NCBI GenBank assembly: GCA_003254885.1
Contig: QANT01006997.1
Location: 1 to 57,186 of the forward strand
DNA: 57,186 nucleotides
Reading direction: 5' to 3'
From: Purshia tridentata
Taxonomy: Eukaryota > Streptophyta > Magnoliopsida > Rosales > Rosaceae
The notes below the pieces were generated by a model. That model worked only from the letters and a program-made list of their open reading frames with translations. It did not search any database and was not told where the DNA came from. This document shows positions 24,410 through 36,329 of this stretch, one piece after another. A program made the position numbers and the translations under genes. Each line of letters begins with the position of its first letter. Positions within the stretch are counted from its first letter, which is position 1.

Positions 24410-26904
24410 TCATTTCTTCGTACGCTTCTCATCTTCAACATCCTGTAAGTTCCCATTAAAATGGCTCAAATTATTTGCAAACTACTCTATTTATGGCACA
24501 AATGTTCCAGAAAAGCAGTTCCAAACTCGGTTCAACCAAGTTCGAAGGTCATGAAATAATGTAAAAACTGAGAAGAAACACGTATGAAAAGGCACAGAAA
24601 TGGAAATCCATAAAGGAAAAGAGATGCATAGATGAATCACAAGATAAATGAAGCTTACCGAATTTTCAATCTTGTCAAAATCATCATCAAAGCCATCATC
24701 ACCGCCATCACCGTCATCTGAATTACAAAATTGTTATCAAAAGGGCAAATACAAGGAAAACAATAGCCAAAGAGTAGATTGTCTCAGGGTAGTTTGAGGA
24801 GAATAAAAAAGAACTATGAAAAGTTACGACTCGTAAGACTAGTAAAGATTTCTTCGCAACACAGCTTGTACACAGTTTCACTGAGTGATTAATAAATAAT
24901 GGCTGCAGGGTCCTGCCTCTTTCACTAGAATAAAATGAGCGTATGGTATTTACATGAAGATTGAAATATGTCCATCAGTTTTTTATTTAGCATTTCAATG
25001 CAATGGGCTGCCAGTTTTTCAATTAATGAACTCATTTCTATTATACACTTGGGATTATTACAATTTATCACCTTGAAAATGTGCTTATGTAAAAACAAGG
25101 GACTCTAACCTCCACCCTTACTTTTGGGCACCCATATTAGATGGAAAGACTAAATCCAATAGAAATGTGAATTTAGAGGAATAAGTTGAATGGTATATGC
25201 ATCCTTTGACTTAAAGATGGTGTGCAACATGTCAAAAAGTTAAGGAACTAAACCTGCACCACCCCCATCACTATCTTCAAGATCACCCAAAAGAAAAGTA
25301 TCCAAGTCCTGCTCAGCCGATGATGACTTGGAAGTCAAACTCTTCACGCTCTTTTCTGTTTCTACCTCTTTGTCAGCCCCTCCAACTACAGGTGTTGGTG
25401 CCACTATATCATCTTTTAATTGCTCTGCTTCCTTGAGCTTCACCTCCTCCATGTATTGCTTCTCATATCTGATGAAAAGTTCATGGTCATCAAAGGAAAA
25501 AGCTACAAATTGAAACTAAATTTCCAAATTCATAAAACCCTCCCTATAAATAGACATTTTATCCTCTAATCATATCCACTGAAGAGCATCTAGATCTATT
25601 CGTTGTGCTTCTTCCTTTCATAAATCATTGATAAACTTCTTCAAAACTATAAAGACTTCACTAGGATGACACAGTCACAATGCACCAACCTCTTTACTAA
25701 AATAAGATGCTTGCATAAATCTTGTTTAATATTTTTTTTCACTTAGAAGAAATAACACACACACAATACATCTTAGATAATATTTTCAACATGGATACCA
25801 GCATTAAAATTTTCATATAGATTATTGCACATTGGGATCCCAATACAGCTCAATGTGGGACCTAAAGTCACGTGTAAAATTTAAAGCATCAATTTAAGCA
25901 AAATACTTTAACTTAAAATGAAATGAATTGCTACTTACGGAGCCACATGACTGCTCACAAGGGTAAAATATATCTTCCAGAATCTTCTTTCTTTCATAAC
26001 ACGTGGGCATAATTCATATCTTAACCTTGAAATTTCCTGCAAGAAAGCAATCAGTGATCACCAGAACATTAATATATTGCACTTTTATTTGGGCGCATGA
26101 AGGAAGGAATCTCCGCAGAGCAAAAATCAGACACTAAATTGTAACACATTCTATAACATACGCATTAATCTATGCAGATATGTGAAACACTTCAACTAGT
26201 TGATGAAATCATGCACAAATCAAATGCATATATTGGAAAATTAAATTACAAAATTGCAAAATTAAGCACTACAATGTTGTTGCTTAGAATCAAACTGAAA
26301 CAAAACTGAAACAGATAAAAAGAAATCGACCTTAACAGTAGTGAGAACGAAGGTGGCATGTCGTTCCTGCCACTCGCTCAGATCTTTGCGCACATTCGAA
26401 GCCGTAGTCGGCACCTCGGAGACCTCCTCCGCTTCATCTAAACCAACTCAAACAACGCACATTTCACTAACATTACAAGTAATTGAGCTAAATTAAACAA
26501 AAAGTGAACTAAAATCAGCGAATACCTTGGATCGGAAAGTGTTTGAAGGTATCGGAAGTGAGTCCCTTGACGAAGTCTCTGAGATCGTCGGTGACTCCGA
26601 ACTTAAGGAGCTCCTCCGGCGACGGCTCGGCAGCGGAGGCCGAGGAGGAGGAGTTGACAATCGAGAGCGACGAGAGCTGAGGCGGAATAATCTCCGAGAC
26701 GGAGAGAGACTTGATCTGATCGGCTTGCTTGAGCGCCGCGGTTTTGATCTCGTCGGCTTTCTTCGACGCCTCCGCCGCAAACTCGCGGGATCGCTTGGCG
26801 GTTTCGGAGACTAAGTCGGAGATTTTGGCGGAGGTGGTTATGGTTTGCGATGTCTTGGCTGCTTCTTCAGCGAAGCTTTTGGCTCGTTTCCACAAGTCTT
26901 CCAT
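24410..26904 (-). CDS. BSD domain-containing protein
   Basis: Six exons: 26904-26526, 26437-26331, 26036-25939, 25468-25254, 24717-24659 and 24442-24410. All introns are GT-AG and the product is 296 aa. The N-terminus (about 1-85) is Ala/Lys/Glu-rich and helical, probably coiled coil (SAKISDLVSETAKRSREFAA). The BSD domain lies at about 140-200 and includes the characteristic Phe-Trp pair in KERRFWKIYFTLVSSHVAPY. The C-terminus is acidic (DDGDGGDDGFDDDFD) and ends DVEDEKRTKK. BSD domains occur in TFIIH p62, synapse-associated proteins and DOS2-like proteins; the plant family's biochemical role is not established. It starts about 3 kb upstream of the oligopeptidase gene on the same strand, the order of At1g69020/At1g69030 in Arabidopsis as I recall it. 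Confidence 0.9.
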
Positions 26905-26949
26905 TGTTGAGTGTTTTGATCTGTTTGGCTTTGGATTGGATTATTTCTT

Positions 26950-28476
26950 TTCGCAATTTATTGTCCCACTAGCTACTCTGTCTGTTTTGATGGGCAGAGA
27001 TGTAACGACGTCGTTCTCGCTTGCATTTATCTTCGAAAGCGCACCGTCCACGCGGCTTTTAAAACGCCTGTCGTTAATTAGCATGATATCAAGCGACCTG
27101 TCGTTTTCTTAAATGAAATCTTTGTTTTGTTTTCAGGAAACCTAATTGAAGCATTGAAGATTTTCATATTGGATTTATTTTATTGATTTTTCACCATTTT
27201 TGAACATAGAACATACTACATACAAATATTTATTGTAAAAACGTTAAAGATTTAGATATACAAGAGCTCATATATTCTAAACGTGCTTCTCATTTTAATT
27301 TATTTCTAGAATTAATGTTCAAAAGATGTCTTTTTTTTTTTTGTCGAACGATGTCATTTTGTTTAGAATAGCAAGACTTTTGGGAAGGTTTTTTTTTTNT
27401 TTTTTTTTTTTTTTTTTTGTGAACAGACTTTAGTAAAGTTCCATCCACAAATAGCAAAACTTAGTGGAGCTCCATATGCACAAAAAATCAGTGCAATGAG
27501 TGTATACATCATTTGTATCCCATTCATTTTTTATATGCAAATTAACATTTTTTCACCTCATTGCAATGTCTCAACAAAAACTCAATATACAATGTTAACT
27601 CTACCAAATGTGACTTTCACTTTGAATGGAACCATCCATGGCATGCACCGTTCAAGAATTAAAGCTGTACTACTTTATAAATATTGGGTCAAAGATTGGA
27701 ATTATCGATCATTCAAAGCCAAAGGCATGCAATATTAACCCCTCGATTAAGCAGCTTAGACAATTAATTAGTTGACACATGTGCCAAAAAAGTACGGTGG
27801 CATAGAATGGAGTGAGAATAACTTCTTTGTCACGGGAATGCCACGTCAACAAGCTGACGTGGTGACACACCTAACTTAACTCATTTTTATTGGGTTGTAA
27901 CACCACGTCACGCATCCCAGATACAGAAAAGTTATTCTTATATACTAGCTGACGTGGTATCCCGGTGACAGGCAAGTTATTCTCGTATACCAAGAGGACG
28001 TGGTGAGCCAGTTGTACTAGAAAACAAAATTTGGTTAGCAATACAATGTAGCGCGCAATGTTGGGTTCCAGCATCCACCAAGTGCAAATACTATATTAAT
28101 TGTAACTTGTGAGACCGTGTTACGAAATGTTGGGGTGTGTAGCCCCCATTTGACTAATAATTAACAAGAGCAGAAGAGACTACGTACTGAACAAAGAGAA
28201 CATACAAATATAAAACGCCTATAAATAAATATATTAAGGTGGGTCGTAGCTAGACTTGACTCCTAGTTAGTAACAAAATCTTGGGTTATGCTCCATAATG
28301 TCGGCCACAAGAGCAGGTAAGAAGACACATACCCTAATTTCCTTCCCTAATTACAATAACATTACTTTTGCAAAATTTAAATGTATCTAAAAACTAATAA
28401 TTAAATTTAGCGTCTACGTATATTCTGATGATAAGAGTTCATATATCATCCTGGGCGGGCAGCATGAGTGCATGTT
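26950..28476. other. Intergenic region with a foldback element and an N
   Basis: Promoter of the BSD gene, then AT-rich DNA. A long poly-T tract at 27390-27418 contains the N at 27399. The complex repeat at 27810-27988 is listed separately. No gene recognised. Confidence 0.5.
27810..27988. mobile_element. Small inverted-repeat (MITE-like) element
   Basis: The left arm GAGAATAACTTCTTTGTCAC (27815-27834) and following GGGAATGCCACGTCA pair with the right arm TGACGTGGTATCCCGGTGAC (27950-27969) and following AGGCAAGTTATTCTC. The centre holds further partial copies of the AAGTTATTCT and CACGTCA motifs in both orientations. It is about 180 bp and non-coding. It carries several TGACGTGG/CCACGTCA motifs, which are bZIP-type sites, so it could influence the RGF or BSD promoter. 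Ends are approximate. Confidence 0.6.
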
Positions 28477-29391
28477 TCATGGAGCAACCGGAAGGGACTT
28501 GTTGTGAATGGGGCGTCGTCTTCGTACTCGAGAATAATCCATTGTAAAGAACTGTGATGTGTCCTCCTCCTCCTTCACCCATTCTTGTCTTTTCATCACC
28601 TGCACATCACCTTCTCCTTCTTCTTCTTCTTCTTCTTTTTCTTTACCTGATCAAGTCATAGAGCTACAGGTTAATTACATGGCCATGAATTAGCTAGCTA
28701 GCTCATAATATTCTAGTCAACATATATGCGTCCGAAATATATATTATACATATAATGTCATCGAGGTCATTGACCCTATTACTGCTTTTGCATTAATGAG
28801 TACTCTACGGTCACTAAAACGATGTTCTTCTTAAGCTCCTTCTTAGTTACACGTACCGTAGTGTAAAGAAAAAAGAGAGAGAAGAAGAAGATGCATATAT
28901 TGGACTCAAGAATGAGCTTCTTAATTAGGAATGAACATATACCTAAAACATTTTCCTTCTTCTTGTTGGAAGTTGCGGAATCTTGACGTTGATCTTCTAC
29001 TCCTCCAACCTGCATGTTTTTCAGATAAATAGGAGGGATGAGAGATTTAAATTGTGAAAATGGGTGATGAATGAGAAAGGATATCTGATCTATTTTTCGG
29101 TTCTGTGGGGAAGGATTAATCTTACAGTTACTTTTTCAGTGAACCTAAGCTTCCTTGGCAATGCAGGGACAGAGACTTGGAGTTCGTTGTTGGCTGCTCG
29201 CAATATCAATGTAAAAGGAAATAAGAATAGCTAGCTAGCTATAATCTTAAGACTTAAATCATAGAGAGAGGGAGAGAGAGATTACCAGGCTGTTTATTGG
29301 ATGGTTGAATTTGCAAAGAAGCAGTACAGGGTGTTAGCAAAGCGGAGATAAGAATAGTGCATATAAGCATAGTGACGAATACCAGCTCCAT
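28477..29391 (-). CDS. RGF8: RGF/GLV/CLEL root-growth-factor peptide precursor
   Basis: Four exons: 29391-29286, 29196-29126, 29009-28943 and 28646-28477. All introns are GT-AG and the product is 137 aa. Residues 1-25 form a signal peptide (MELVFVTMLICTILISALLT). The middle is variable, charged and contains a Glu run. The C-terminus carries the family signature DYSRVRRRRPIHN, followed by a seven-residue tail KSLPVAP. In this family the Asp-Tyr is sulfated by TPST and the RRRPIHN core marks the mature secreted peptide. The peptide is perceived by RGFR/RGI receptor kinases and controls root meristem size and gravitropism. Symbol RGF8 is inferred from neighbourhood: the gar2-related, GEK1, translin and sulfotransferase genes also flank RGF8 in Arabidopsis. 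The gene is invisible as a single ORF because its exons are short. Confidence 0.88.
28619..28642 (-). repeat. GAA trinucleotide run encoding poly-Glu
   Basis: A TTC repeat on the plus strand, coding for Glu/Lys in the variable region of the RGF precursor exon 4. Length variation would be tolerated there. Confidence 0.8.
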
Positions 29392-29463
29392 ACTTCTACT
29401 ATCTCAGATTAATTGCTGTGAATGATTCTTCTCAATTTTGTTTGTGGGTATGGGGGGTTCTAA

Positions 29464-29469
29464 TTTATA
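29464..29469 (-). promoter_or_regulatory. TATA box of the RGF gene
   Basis: TATAAA on the minus strand, 73 nt before the ATG at 29391. Confidence 0.55.
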
Positions 29470-29499
29470 CCAAGCAAAGCTAGTGGTGGCCTGGTGGGA

Positions 29500-30630
29500 A
29501 ACCCAGAGAGAGAGAGAGAGAGACTACACAAAGCACAAAACGCAGAGTTCAACACAAGCAGATGGAAATGTTGCGGAAAAAACAAAAAGGTTTCACACCA
29601 TTTGGGTTGGTTTTGTCACCTACTAAATACTACTATACACAGTAGGTTGGGCCCTTCCTTTGTTTCCGTTTTATATATAACAATGTTTAATTTCACTTAT
29701 ACATCTCCATCTCCATCATATCCCCAAAAGGTCAATACCTGTTTTACCTTCAACTATGCTCAACCCTTTCCTCCCCATAGCAAGAAAGAAAATATTCGAT
29801 TATTTCATTACGAGATGTGCATTGATTCTGTCATTTCGCAACTTCTACATAGCTCAAAAGGTCCAATACCACCTCATATTATATCAATCAATCATTCAAT
29901 TGGAAGGTTGCATTCTTTGTGTTTCATGGGCTAGCTAAGCTACCACCCTAGCCCTTGGCTGCTTTCGTTTTCTTTACTTTTTCATATTATTTTTTCTATT
30001 TCTTACTGAATTTATCAAACTGTTGACTGCATATACTAGTTGACTCTCCTTCAGGAATTTGGTGCTATTGGAATACGTATTAGGTCCAACTTTAACAAAC
30101 AAACCAATGATTCTTCATTGGGCCTGCAAATACAAGACCAGGCCCAACCCAATTTCACGATGTTTTCAATATAATTAAACCGCCACCATTTAAAACTGTA
30201 CTCATGTAATTCCTGAACATTATTTGGTCCTCATATGTGAACCAATAAATTTATAATATGTGTCGATATCTTAAAAAAATAATAACAATTACTGAATTAT
30301 GATATAAGCTTATTTAAAATGAATAACTCATGTTATAAAATTAATAGTACTAAGCATAAAATTATTAGTACTAAGGATGAAAAAGTCTTCAAAATTGAAG
30401 ACCCAAGTACTCCCAAAAATTAATTTCTAAAAAGAAGGAAAAAATTGATAGAAGATAAAGAGAGAAGCATAAGATATTGCTTACACCTTAAAAAAGTATG
30501 ACACCTATAAACCTACTGCAACTTACATCCCAAAACAGAGAAAATATGAGGTATGTATTGATGATAAAATATGATAAATACTTTATGATGCATATACTCT
30601 GACTTAAAACTATGGTTAGAATAGAAGAAT
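29500..30630. other. RGF promoter and 3' flank of the gar2-related gene
   Basis: AT-rich, with a GA microsatellite at 29501-29522 directly upstream of the RGF TATA box. No gene recognised. Confidence 0.5.
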
Positions 30631-33467
30631 TCAGAATCTACAGCAAATAAGAACCTGCCTCCAACCCCTATTTTTACGCATATGCCTCCGATCAGCTTTT
30701 GCCATTCTCACTGGACTGCTATTCCATTCAGGCTGTAATCTGCAAAGCCAAAGAAAAAATAACAATTTGTCAGTCATGTTATGTATTATGGGAACACTTG
30801 ATAACAGTTTGAGAGTACACTCACACGGGGAAGGCAAATGAGCGGGTGCTGGTTGTGCTGCTATCTGATCGGAGGGAGACGCTGCCAGAATAAGCTATTC
30901 GTCCTGAGTTATTTAACTGACTCGACAAAGGAGCTACTGCAGAGAAACTAGACTCTTCCGGACCATATTGAACCCAGAATGACGCATTATATGTATCGGA
31001 ATTTCCATCTTCAACCATGGTCTTATTTGAAGATTCAGGACGTTGACAGACACTATTTTTAGGAGACTCCTCCCTGGAAATTGTCACAGGTGCTACACAA
31101 TGTTGAACTTGGCTTGAAACAATCTTTGAATGAGAAATGTCATCATCTACAGACATATCCTGAGTTTCAAGATGTTCACGGACACCATTATCAGGACTCT
31201 CCTCTCTGGCACTGGTCACAGGTGCTAAACTATGTTGAACTTGGCTTGAAACAATCTTTGAATCAGAAATGTCAGCATCATCTCCAGACATATTTTGAGT
31301 TTCAAGATGTTCATGGACACCATTCTGAGGGCACGTGTCTCTAGTAATGGATAGAGGTGCTGAAGATAACTCACGGACAAGGCAGTTTGATTCTTCAGCT
31401 AAAGAAACAGGAGCCAGGTTTGCCAATGCTTCTGTCACACTATTCTTAGATTCTTCGGTTGCTGAAACCAAAGTGCTCTCAGTTTTTGCCATTTCACTTC
31501 CTTTTTCACTTGATACCTGCATTGAAACCAGAAGAATCTACATCAAATTCTAAAATGCTACCTCCCTCTCTGCACCTCTCTCTCTTCTCCCCACCCCCCT
31601 CTCAACAAGAGAAACTTTTTTTTTGGCCACTGGGAAGAGAGAGTTATATAACTGTCAGTTACACTGCACAACCACAGACATGTACTTAGTTTATCATTGC
31701 TGAAGACAATTTACATGTACAATGCAACATGAAAAAAAAAAAAAAACTGCTTTTTCCCTTCTTTATCCTGTAAAGAAAGTGATTTGTTTTATTAATTATG
31801 CACCTGATGGTTTCAGGTCCTCAGTTCCTAGTGTTTCAAAAGTACTATGGAACCAGAATCCCAGTACTCCCCAAACTGCAACATGGTGACTGAGTTTCCC
31901 AGAATAACAATTCATATTACAAAAGGGAGTGCTATATAACAAGATTTATTAGGTGAATTATGCAATAAAAAAAAAAGGGAAAAAACGGACATGTATACCT
32001 GAACAGTCTCTTCTACAGAATCATTGTTGCCCTTATTAGAAGACTTGGAGTGTAAGTTTGCTGTACCCAACTCTTCCATTGACAGCGCATTTACAGAGGA
32101 AATAATGTCTTTGGAAACATCAATTGCAGTCTTCTCCGATGCATCATATATTGCCTCACCACTCTGCATCAGATCCTTGGAGTGTAAGTTTGCTACACCC
32201 AACTCTTCCATTGACAGCGCATTTTCAGGGGAAATCATGTCTTTGGAAACATCAATTGCAGCCTTCTCCGATGCATCATATATTGCTTCCCCATTCTGCA
32301 TGAGATCCTTGGAGTGGAAGTTCCCTGCACCCAACTCTTCCATTGACAGTGCATTTGCAGGGGAAATCCAGTCTTTGGAAACATCAATTTCAGTCTTCTC
32401 CAATGCATCATATGTTGCCTGCCCTCTGTGTATCAGATCTTTGGAATCACAAGAAATGACAAAATCCATCTCTAAATCTTTTTGTGCAGAAGATTTAAAA
32501 CCGTCTGGAATGCTCATAAGAATATCTGTTTGTTCTTCAAGAAGTTGCTTATTCTGATCCTTATGAGGAGATAAGGAGGTGCAGAATGCCTTATCATCCA
32601 CACCAGTCTCAACCCAGAGCTTGTCTTGGGAAGGCACTCCCTCATCAACGCAGATGTCCTTGATAGTATTGCAATTACTCTCTTTGTAGCAAACCATAAA
32701 TTCTGGCAGTTCACATTCCATAACACTTTTGTCCATATAATAATCCGATGCCTTCTCTAATGAATCTAGTTTTTCAGATGAAAGAGTACAGGGAGACACA
32801 AAACCTTTGACCTCATCTTCATTACATCTTTCCAAATCATCCACACTCTTAGAACAATCAAATCTTGATTCAGCCACGCCATTTCCATCATTTTTCATAG
32901 GTATTTGACCACCATCTTCTTCATTACCCTTTGAATCACTCAAAACCCTGCTCTGACTTTCCTTCATGATCCAATTTGCTGACTGTAATTCGGCAGAGTC
33001 CAGAGCAATGTCATTGTGATCAAAAGGTTTAGAATCAGATTTGTGGCTTACAGTTAAGTGTCCAAACACTAGTTCCTCTGCAAGTATATCAAAACTCCGA
33101 ATGTCAGTGAACTCTGAAGACTATAGCATTATTTTATTTTTCTTCAATATAAGTAAAGAACTCAACAACAGGTACTAACACCAACTGCACCATAAAAGGA
33201 GTACTCTGACCCCCTAGGAGCACCTAGGTACTTTATAACCACAACCCGCCCCCACACCCAATCAATGTGGGAGAGTCTAAGACTATACTATAGCATTCTA
33301 GATGAGCAATGTTGGACTCAAGTACTTTTTCATGAAAGCTTATTGAGCAGAAAAGACAGAAATATGAGAAATAAAAAAAAGGATTTCCATGCACAAATGG
33401 GACGATAGAAAAGGAAAGCAAACTTGAATGTTACCATGACAGTACCTTTATTCTTACAAACATCCAT
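30631..33467 (-). CDS. 18S pre-ribosomal assembly protein gar2-related
   Basis: Four coding exons: 33467-33446 (MDVCKNK plus one base), 33077-31999, 31516-30825 and 30739-30631. All introns are GT-AG and the product is 633 aa. Most of the protein is acidic, Ser/Asp/Glu-rich and of low complexity, with two sets of internal repeats: three 44-residue units encoded at 32039-32434 and a 44-45-residue pair at about 31050-31325. The conserved part is the C-terminus: FWVQYGPEESSFSAVAPLSS, SFAFPVLQPEWNSSPVRMAK, then ADRRHMRKNRGWRQVLICCR and a final Phe. Plant proteins with this tail are annotated 'gar2-related' (Arabidopsis At2g03810), but the function is not established; the name reflects low-complexity resemblance to yeast Gar2. 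The 22-nt first coding exon is inferred from splice fit and is the least certain part. Confidence 0.82.
32039..32434 (-). repeat. Three 132-bp coding tandem repeats
   Basis: Units start at 32039, 32171 and 32303 on the plus-strand scale, exactly 132 bp (44 codons) apart. Each encodes a version of SKDLMQNGEAIYDASEK, IDVSKD and NALSMEELG. The two units nearest the protein C-terminus are the most alike, pointing to stepwise duplication inside the gar2-related gene. Confidence 0.9.
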
Positions 33468-33479
33468 CAGATTGTAAAA

Positions 33480-35340
33480 GTATCAAAGAAACCAATCAGA
33501 AGTGCTCAAAGGCCCAATCAAGAAGGGAGACCTAAGCAACTTGACATTACATAGCAAGATAAAACCATAAAAAGAACCGCAGCAGTTTGCATTCTCCCAT
33601 ACTTGATGCAGGGAAAAAAAACAATTAATATATGGTTTCCAATCGAAAGGTGGAGACTGTAAGCAAGACCCCAAATGCAAGAGTCTAAAAACAGAATGAC
33701 CAAAACGAAAAGGAAAAATAACAGTTATTACCAAGTTTCATGGTTTACAAAGACTGGGCAATGCAGGAGAAAGCTTTCAAGCAACTGCAAGTGATATTCT
33801 CAAGCATGGACCCTGCCGTTCAAAATGCATTCTATAGGTTAGCAACCAATTCCGCAAAAACCCACTTTCAAAAACTTTATAATTGGCAAGCTAAATCGAA
33901 AACAAGGACTCTCAAGTTATAGGAAGAAATGAAAAGATTTCACACAAGAATAAACACAACACGCTGTAGCTTCAAATTTATGAACTTCTAAATGATATAT
34001 CAACTGAAGAAGAGGTGCAAAATCTGAAAGATGCAACAAAGCAGACTAGAATCCAAGTCAATAAAATGTTGCAAAACAACAGGATGATAGTGAACAACAA
34101 AATACCTATAAAAAAAAATTCAACAAAAAAGGGTAAATTGTATGCCCATTTAATCAGAAAAATAAATAATAATTGATAAGTTGCTAGACAACCACCTTCG
34201 AGCAACCACTGCTATTGTAAACTTACTTCAACAATTGATAGCCAGAAGTTCAGCGAAAAAAAAATAAATCACCAGTTCTCAAAATTACTTTTTTGTTCAA
34301 TACTGAAGGAAAAGCATTAGATAATAGTGGATTACAATACAGCAGCCCTAAAGACCAACCAAAAGAAAAACACGATTTTTAGATGAGCGCATCCCTGACG
34401 TGGACACTAAACAGCAAAATACAATGTCGTTCCTAATTTTCCATCTCACACTTCAAAAATAGATAAATAAAGATTTCCTCGAGCAGTACCATTCTGAATA
34501 ATCTGACCCAAAATTTTGAAATTCTTAGAAAAACAGAGTATTTCAGCTACGGAAATTAGGTACATAACTAAAACTTGGAAGTCCTTTTTTTCTACGTAGA
34601 AAAAGATAATAAAAACAAAACTCCAAAACCAATGTTAAACATCTATAATAATAGGGAGACCAAAATCGGTCCAGAGCCTGAAAAAGCTTTGGGCAGACAT
34701 TATGGAGTCCAAAGTCAGTTCTCAGCGTACAAAAAGACAAGGGAAAGTTGGAACTTTTTGAGAGCCTCCACAAACTTTTTAACAGCTAAATAATTAGTAA
34801 AATATTAAAATCAAAAAATACCCATGAGACCTTGCATTTGCAAGATTCCCAGTTCCCACCATCTAGTTGTCAGGCAACAAACTGATCACTGATCAGATCT
34901 AGAACTCTTTGAAATTAAGAAAAAAAAAAAAAAAGGGAAAGGAAAAACCCACACTTCAAAAGAATGAAAACCCCAGATGGGAAACTGGTAAAAACCAAAG
35001 TGGGGGAATAAGAAAGATCTAAATCAGATCCCAGAAGAAAAAACAAATATAAAAACCCTTGAAAAAGACAATACCTTTTTCATCTGATAATATACAAAAA
35101 CTGCAGCTTTTTCTTTCTCACTCCAGAACAACTGCACCAGGAGCCAGCACAAGGATCAGTGCCGAGATAAACTAAATTCAATTCAATTGGGAGGCAAAAA
35201 TATAGGAAAATAATCTATATACAGAATAAAACGACCCTTTTAGATCGCAATCCTAGTACTATGAATTTAAGAGAGAGAATGAACCTTAGTTCATAGAACT
35301 CAGAGAGAGGGAGGGAGAGAGAAACATTCTGTAGTTGAAT
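33480..35340 (-). other. Probable 5'-UTR intron(s) and leader of the gar2-related gene
   Basis: There is no coding ORF between the first coding exon and about 35340. A candidate leader exon ends at 35075 with AAAAAG|GTATTG. It contains GA-rich sequence at 35260-35330, resembling a plant 5' UTR. A 5'-UTR intron of about 1.5 kb would explain the empty stretch. The upstream promoter lies at about 35400-36300 with CT runs near 35805-35820. Exact exon limits cannot be fixed without transcripts. Confidence 0.4.
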
Positions 35341-36329
35341 TAAAGAGGTATAAAAGGTAATTAATCAAAGCAGGAAAAGCGTAGAGCTGGTGTGAGAGTC
35401 ATGGAGGTTATTTAGAGAGGAGAAAGGGTTGAGTGAGTTCAAATAGAAAAGAGTCAAAATAATTAAACGGGTTTGTTTTCTCTTTCCTTTTCTTCTGTCC
35501 TAATTAATAGGCTTGGTTTTAGCATTTAATTTCCCAATTCATTTCACCTCCTTACTTCTTACCTGCCCAGTCCCCAACAGCACTTTCCCACTTTCCGTTT
35601 CCGTCACTTTCCCGTGAAAACCAAATCTCTGCTTGATACTTTCCTTCCTTCCAAACAGCTCACCCGGCCATGAAAACCCCCAAGCACCAAACTTTTAAGT
35701 CAAAAACGGTCCTTTGCTCCGCTAGCAACCACCGAGAGATTTGGAAATGTTACGGTGTGACTGCGACGCAGGAAAGCATACAATGCAGAGTCAGAGTCTT
35801 CTCCTCTCTCTCTCTCTCTGGTCTTTAGGATGAGGCCATCGTTATCGTCATCGTCTCAGGGATCCAAGTTTATTTTGTTGGGTCATTTTATGTAATATAA
35901 GGTCGGTGGGACCCACCTGTAACGAGTTTCATTCCGTCATCTCCACTCGGGGCCGAGACTGTCGTTTTCGCTAATGAGAATGAGATAGTGAGCGAGAAAT
36001 CTGGGCCGTTGATAGCGTGGAAGATCCCGGGAGTTTTGGAAACGGTTGTTTCTGAGTTCAGGGTTGGTAGCGTGGGTTGGCGGTGCAGGGGATTGGAGGC
36101 TCGCGCGAGAAATCTGAAAGGTAACTTTTTACTTCTACTAGCAAACTCTCAACTCTGTTTGATTGGTGCACACGTGTTGGGTCGGTGTGGGCTCTGCTAA
36201 TGTGCGCAGGGATGGGACCAAACACTCGCGTAAGATAAAAAGAAGAATGAGATCGATTAAGATTTTGACCAAAAGAAAAAGATTGATTCAGATTCATTAA
36301 AATCAAAGGTCTTGTACAACTGTACATCA

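Noticed and set aside
26493..26814. Arg/Ser-rich and Arg/Gly-rich frames on both strands
   Set aside because: Other-frame readings of BSD exon 1.
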